Positions 7,590 through 10,000 of a DNA stretch of 10,000 nucleotides are shown here, piece after piece. The notes below the pieces were generated by a model. That model saw nothing but the letters and a program-made list of their open reading frames with translations. It had not been told where the DNA came from and made no database searches. The translations under genes and the position numbers were made by a program. Origin of the DNA: Chrysomallon squamiferum (Eukaryota > Mollusca > Gastropoda > Neomphalida > Peltospiridae); assembly GCA_012295275.1 (NCBI GenBank), contig CM022668.1:14110522-14120521 (forward strand), in the 5' to 3' direction. Position 1 is the first letter of the stretch. Each line of letters begins with the position of its first letter.

Positions 7590-7703
7590 ATGGAACAAGA
7601 ACAGTATGTTGCTCTTTTTATATTTTATATAATTTCGTTTCTAATAATTATATGGGTTGTATGTTTTAGATCATGTTTTCTACAAACGATGCAATTGTTA
7701 TAA
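7590..7703 (+). CDS. Single-pass membrane microprotein, beta copy 2 (37 aa)
   Basis: Near-identical to the frame at 2891: 37 codons, same start context, same stop. Four bases differ and all four change the amino acid (S10F, I24V, L30F, S36L). The hydrophobic segment (residues 6-26) and the W-V-V-C-F-R-S-C core remain. With only four changes the pattern is weak, but it gives no sign of purifying selection since the duplication. It is preceded by block F (6903-7209), a TA array and a purine tract, and followed by the beta-type block with a CRE-like palindrome. Possible explanations are a young paralogue pair under relaxed constraint or non-coding duplicates of an older coding exon. Function unknown. 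Confidence 0.36.
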   Translation: MEQEQYVALFIFYIISFLIIIWVVCFRSCFLQTMQLL

Positions 7704-8091
7704 GTTTACTGATAATAAAGAAAAAGAAAAGAGAGATTAAAAAATGAAATATAGAGAAAAGAAAGAATGAAGAAAAAACCGGAGGAGAAAAAGGAAACAA
7801 TAGAGAGAAAGAGCTGTCATTACTGTTATACAAATATTATCGGTTTTCTTTGCTTCAAAACTGTTGACCTTTATTTTGATATATCTTTGGTGTTATAATG
7901 TAAATAGAGTGCCTTGTCATTTTTTTTTTTTAATTTTTTTTTTACATACATACATTAAAAAGATACATATATATACCCACACACCCACACACAGCACACA
8001 AACACATATAAACCACGCCCAATTCACGGAACAATTAATCAGGCAAACCAGTCGGAAAAGAGAATCATTAAATCGGTTCTTGGTTTCATTG

Positions 8092-8099
8092 TGACGTCA
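8092..8099. promoter_or_regulatory. CRE-like palindrome TGACGTCA, beta2
   Basis: The same palindrome in the same context as 3394-3401, with CCACGCCC upstream. Conservation is expected from the recent duplication and adds little evidence of function. Confidence 0.22.
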
Positions 8100-8309
8100 T
8101 CGCCATCCGAGAGAATATTTCGTAACATTCCGTTCATTTTATTTTATATTTTAGTTTATATTTTATTTTATTTTATTTTATTTTATTTTTGAATTTTATT
8201 TTTTATTTTACATACTGGCTTAAAACAGTAAATCAAGAAGAACTTTATATTCCTATCTCGACGTATTTGTTGTGCCTTATATTTCACCTGTGCTTAATAA
8301 TATATAATA

Positions 8310-8540
8310 TTATATATACTTGGCTAAAAACCAGATAGTTTGTTTTGTATTATATATCTGATTTGAAAACAACTCATATTTCTCAAGGTGATTCAATTGT
8401 TTTGGACATAATCCAACTGGCCTGTTAATTTGATGTTTTATGATAGCACGGACCAAATGTTTAATGTTAAATGAACCTAAACGTTTCTTCAAGCCATGCA
8501 GAAAACAGACACGCACACGAACACACACCCACACGCACAC
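8310..8540 (-). CDS. Weak 76-aa minus-strand frame in the beta2 D block
   Basis: Homologous to the 3634-3786 frame for its central part (K-K-R-L-G-S-F-N-I-K ... H-L-E-K-Y-E-L-F-S-N). Its first ~18 residues come from a GT/AC-rich array inside a segment absent from beta1, so the apparent start is not original. It reads beyond the beta1 stop for another ten or so residues. No family recognised. Confidence 0.12.
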   Translation of the reverse strand: MCVWVCVRVRVCFLHGLKKRLGSFNIKHLVRAIIKHQINRPVGLCPKQLNHLEKYELFSNQIYNTKQTIWFLAKYI

Positions 8541-8907
8541 ACAGATTCATACAAACCACAGAGAGTAAAAATTAAACACAACACAGTTTAAATATACAGA
8601 AACAAACGCCCTTTCTTCCAAATTAAATAAAAATTTAAAATTATAATAAAAAAAAAATATATAATAAAAATAATATAAAGTAAATAAATAAACAAAAATA
8701 ATAAAATAAAATAAAATAAAATAAAACAATCGTCATTCAAATCTGCTTAAAATTAGGTCAATAACAAAAGACTGTTTTATGACAATACACCCCGTATATA
8801 AATATGTTAATGTATTGTTTAATTCTTTATAAATGCATTGATATGTAACTTTTGATAGCGTGTCCACATGCAAAGATCTGTTCATGTGTTATTGTATTAT
8901 AATAGTT
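8492..8907 (+). repeat. Extra segment in beta2 (absent from beta1), containing block G
   Basis: Beta1 passes from 3785 to about 3801 where beta2 has ~415 bp. The left part holds an ACAC/CACACG array (8509-8541) and A/AAT/AAATA-rich runs with (AAAAT)n at 8701-8726. The right part, 8780-8882, is homologous to 1207-1310 downstream of alpha1. No transposase, inverted ends or target duplication seen; ends are blurred by AT-rich DNA. Confidence 0.75.
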
Positions 8908-9205
8908 TACTTATTGTTGCTTTATGAAAGGTTTTGGCAAGACACTCCTGTTTCTTAATAAATTTATATTTCTCCGAAGTCCTGGAGTTCGTGTTTTCTA
9001 TCTGGACTCCCTAAGAGGCAGGTTTAAAATAAGAAAAAAAAAAGAAAAAAGAAAAGAAAATAAGGTGAAGTACTACTAACTCATTTGTTGATGTATTTAC
9101 CTCTAAACCTTCAGTTAGAAGAATATTATAATTATATGCTATCTACGTTTTAGACATATTATACACTTACTAAATTTTAATATGTAAAAATCGAATGATT
9201 CCTTT

Positions 9206-9540
9206 TTTATTTTCCTCTATTATTATTGTTTTTGTCTTTACCATTGTTATCATTACTAACATTATCTTCACTGTTATTTCTGTTATTATTTTTAATATTG
9301 CTTGTTTATTGCTTTCTATTTTTTAATGACGTCCATTGTAACTTTTGCTGTTACATCATATATTTCCTTGTACAGGTTTCGAGTTCGCTTCATTCCTGGT
9401 TTAAACTGGATTTTGTTATTCTTTTATTAGAATCAGCTGTAAATTAAGGTAAATATAGAATTATATTTGTCTGTGTTTAGTTTCGTATTATGCATGTTCA
9501 TTGCATGTTGATTTAATTTTGCTGTGTTATTTTATTGTTA
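9206..9540. other. AT-rich sequence without a supported gene
   Basis: Begins with TTTATTTTCCTCTATT, matching 4498 onward, then degenerate trinucleotides to about 9310, then unique sequence. A frame at 9226-9447 is mostly L/S/F-rich; its end (9375-9447) lies between an acceptor-like CTTGTACAG and a donor-like AAG|GTAAAT, but ends in TAA just before the donor. Confidence 0.4.
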
Positions 9541-9554
9541 GAAATATATGGTGT

Positions 9555-9670
9555 TCTCTCTCTCTATCTCTCTCTCTTTCTCTATCTCTCGCCCTTTTTC
9601 TCTCCCTCTCTTTTTTTCTCTCTTTCTCTCTCTCCCTCTCATCCCCTCTATCTTCCTTTCTTTCTCTTTT
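9555..9670 (+). repeat. Imperfect (CT)n/(TTTC)n stretch
   Basis: CT words broken by A, GCCC and CCC interruptions. The L-S frame across it is a by-product. Confidence 0.9.
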
Positions 9671-9729
9671 AGTCAACATCTTTATGTAAGTCAATAAGTG
9701 TAACTATAATGTCTTCCAGCCCGAGTATC

Positions 9730-9825
9730 CTTCTTTCTCTCTCTCTGTCCATCCATCCACCCATCTGTCTATCTATCTATCTGTCTGTGCTTCCATCCAT
9801 CCGTCCATCCATCCATTTATCCATG
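9730..9825 (+). repeat. (ATCT)n/(ATCC)n/(GTCC)n tetranucleotide array
   Basis: CT lead-in (9730-9747), then CCATCCATCCACCC, then CTATCTATCTATCTGTCTG, then CATCCATCCGTCCATCC. Mixed-period array of a type common in animal genomes. Confidence 0.92.
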
Positions 9826-9923
9826 TACCCAACAAAACTATTCTTCTTTCTCTAAGTCGTTATTCCTTTCTTTTCTGTCCACCTATTATTTCTAAAGTTT
9901 TGTATCTTTACAGTCATGTTTTT

Positions 9924-9963
<40 letters not shown>

Positions 9964-9966
9964 TTT
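9924..9966 (+). repeat. (TTTA)n tetranucleotide repeat
   Basis: About ten ATTT units (TTATTATTTATTTATTT...). Nothing else seen from 9831 to the end of the window. Confidence 0.94.
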
Positions 9967-10000
9967 TTGTTACTTTTTAAGACAAACAGTTAACGATAAA

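Larger units (their letters stand above)
7304..9205 (+). repeat. Beta unit, copy 2 of the higher-order repeat
   Basis: Near-identical to beta1 in the purine tract, microprotein, CRE-containing block and the 8908-9205 block. It differs by a ~415 bp extra segment at 8492-8907 and by a junction at 9205 that joins sequence equivalent to 4099 directly to sequence like 4497 onward. The similarity to beta1 is higher than that of alpha to beta, which fits duplication of an alpha-beta pair. Confidence 0.85.

Noticed and set aside
8547-8729. 60-residue minus-strand frame rich in F/Y
   Set aside because: Translation of A/AAT/AAATA runs inside the beta2 extra segment.
9226-9447. 73-residue frame ending in V-S-S-S-L-H-S-W-F-K-L-D, with splice-like flanks
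   Set aside because: Most of it is L/S/F low complexity, the donor falls just after the stop, and there is no second copy to test conservation.

Overview
This window looks like non-coding-rich nuclear DNA of an animal, most likely a mollusc. It is AT-rich and full of long GA/CT, TG/CA, TA, poly-T, trinucleotide and tetranucleotide arrays. There is no dense operon-like gene packing and no recognisable conserved housekeeping gene. The mollusc suggestion rests mainly on two copies of a block that begins AACAAAGAAGGGAGATAACT, which resembles a motif I recall as common in mollusc intergenic repeats. That is memory, not a search. Nearly all long open frames here are translations of simple repeats (LSLSLS, ERERER, FFFF, IIII).

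The main structure is a higher-order tandem repeat. Four copies of one ancestral unit can be recognised, in two diverged types that alternate alpha-beta-alpha-beta: alpha1 (1-1101, cut by the window start), beta1 (about 2636-4099), alpha2 (about 5111-6765) and beta2 (about 7304-9205). The alpha-beta pair was duplicated: corresponding alpha points lie 5544 bp apart and the beta start codons 4699 bp apart. Each unit carries, in order, a purine-rich tract (outside the window for alpha1), a short open frame for a single-pass membrane microprotein, a second purine-rich stretch, and a block starting near GAGCTGTCATTA. Alpha2 and beta2 are also preceded by a shared ~310 bp block (F: 4771-5081 and 6903-7209) with an A-rich end.

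The microprotein copies are at 3-167 (partial), 2891-3004, 5517-5753 and 7590-7703. They share a short acidic/Gln N-terminus where it is visible, about 20 hydrophobic residues, and the core W-V-I-C-F-R-S-C (W-V-I-R in alpha1; W-V-V-C in beta2). Between alpha2 and beta1 the core differs only by synonymous changes, which suggests past protein-level constraint. Between the recent copies most changes are non-synonymous, which suggests relaxed constraint or decay. Beta copies stop at codon 38, where the C-terminal part found in alpha is absent.

Region by region: 1-1101 alpha1, with a GA array and a CT array in opposite orientation; 1102-1712 unique sequence with a block that recurs at 8780-8882; 1713-2172 CT, TA, a 21-bp minisatellite and TG; 2216-2830 a long polypyrimidine stretch switching to polypurine; 2636-4099 beta1; 4100-4770 poly-T and trinucleotide arrays; 4771-5110 F; 5111-6765 alpha2; 6766-6861 a duplicated CT module; 6903-7209 F; 7253-7286 TA array; 7304-9205 beta2 with a ~415 bp extra segment; 9206-10000 low-complexity TC, ATCC/ATCT and TTTA arrays. 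No RNA gene, transposase, reverse transcriptase or CRISPR array was found. The genes cannot be placed in a pathway.
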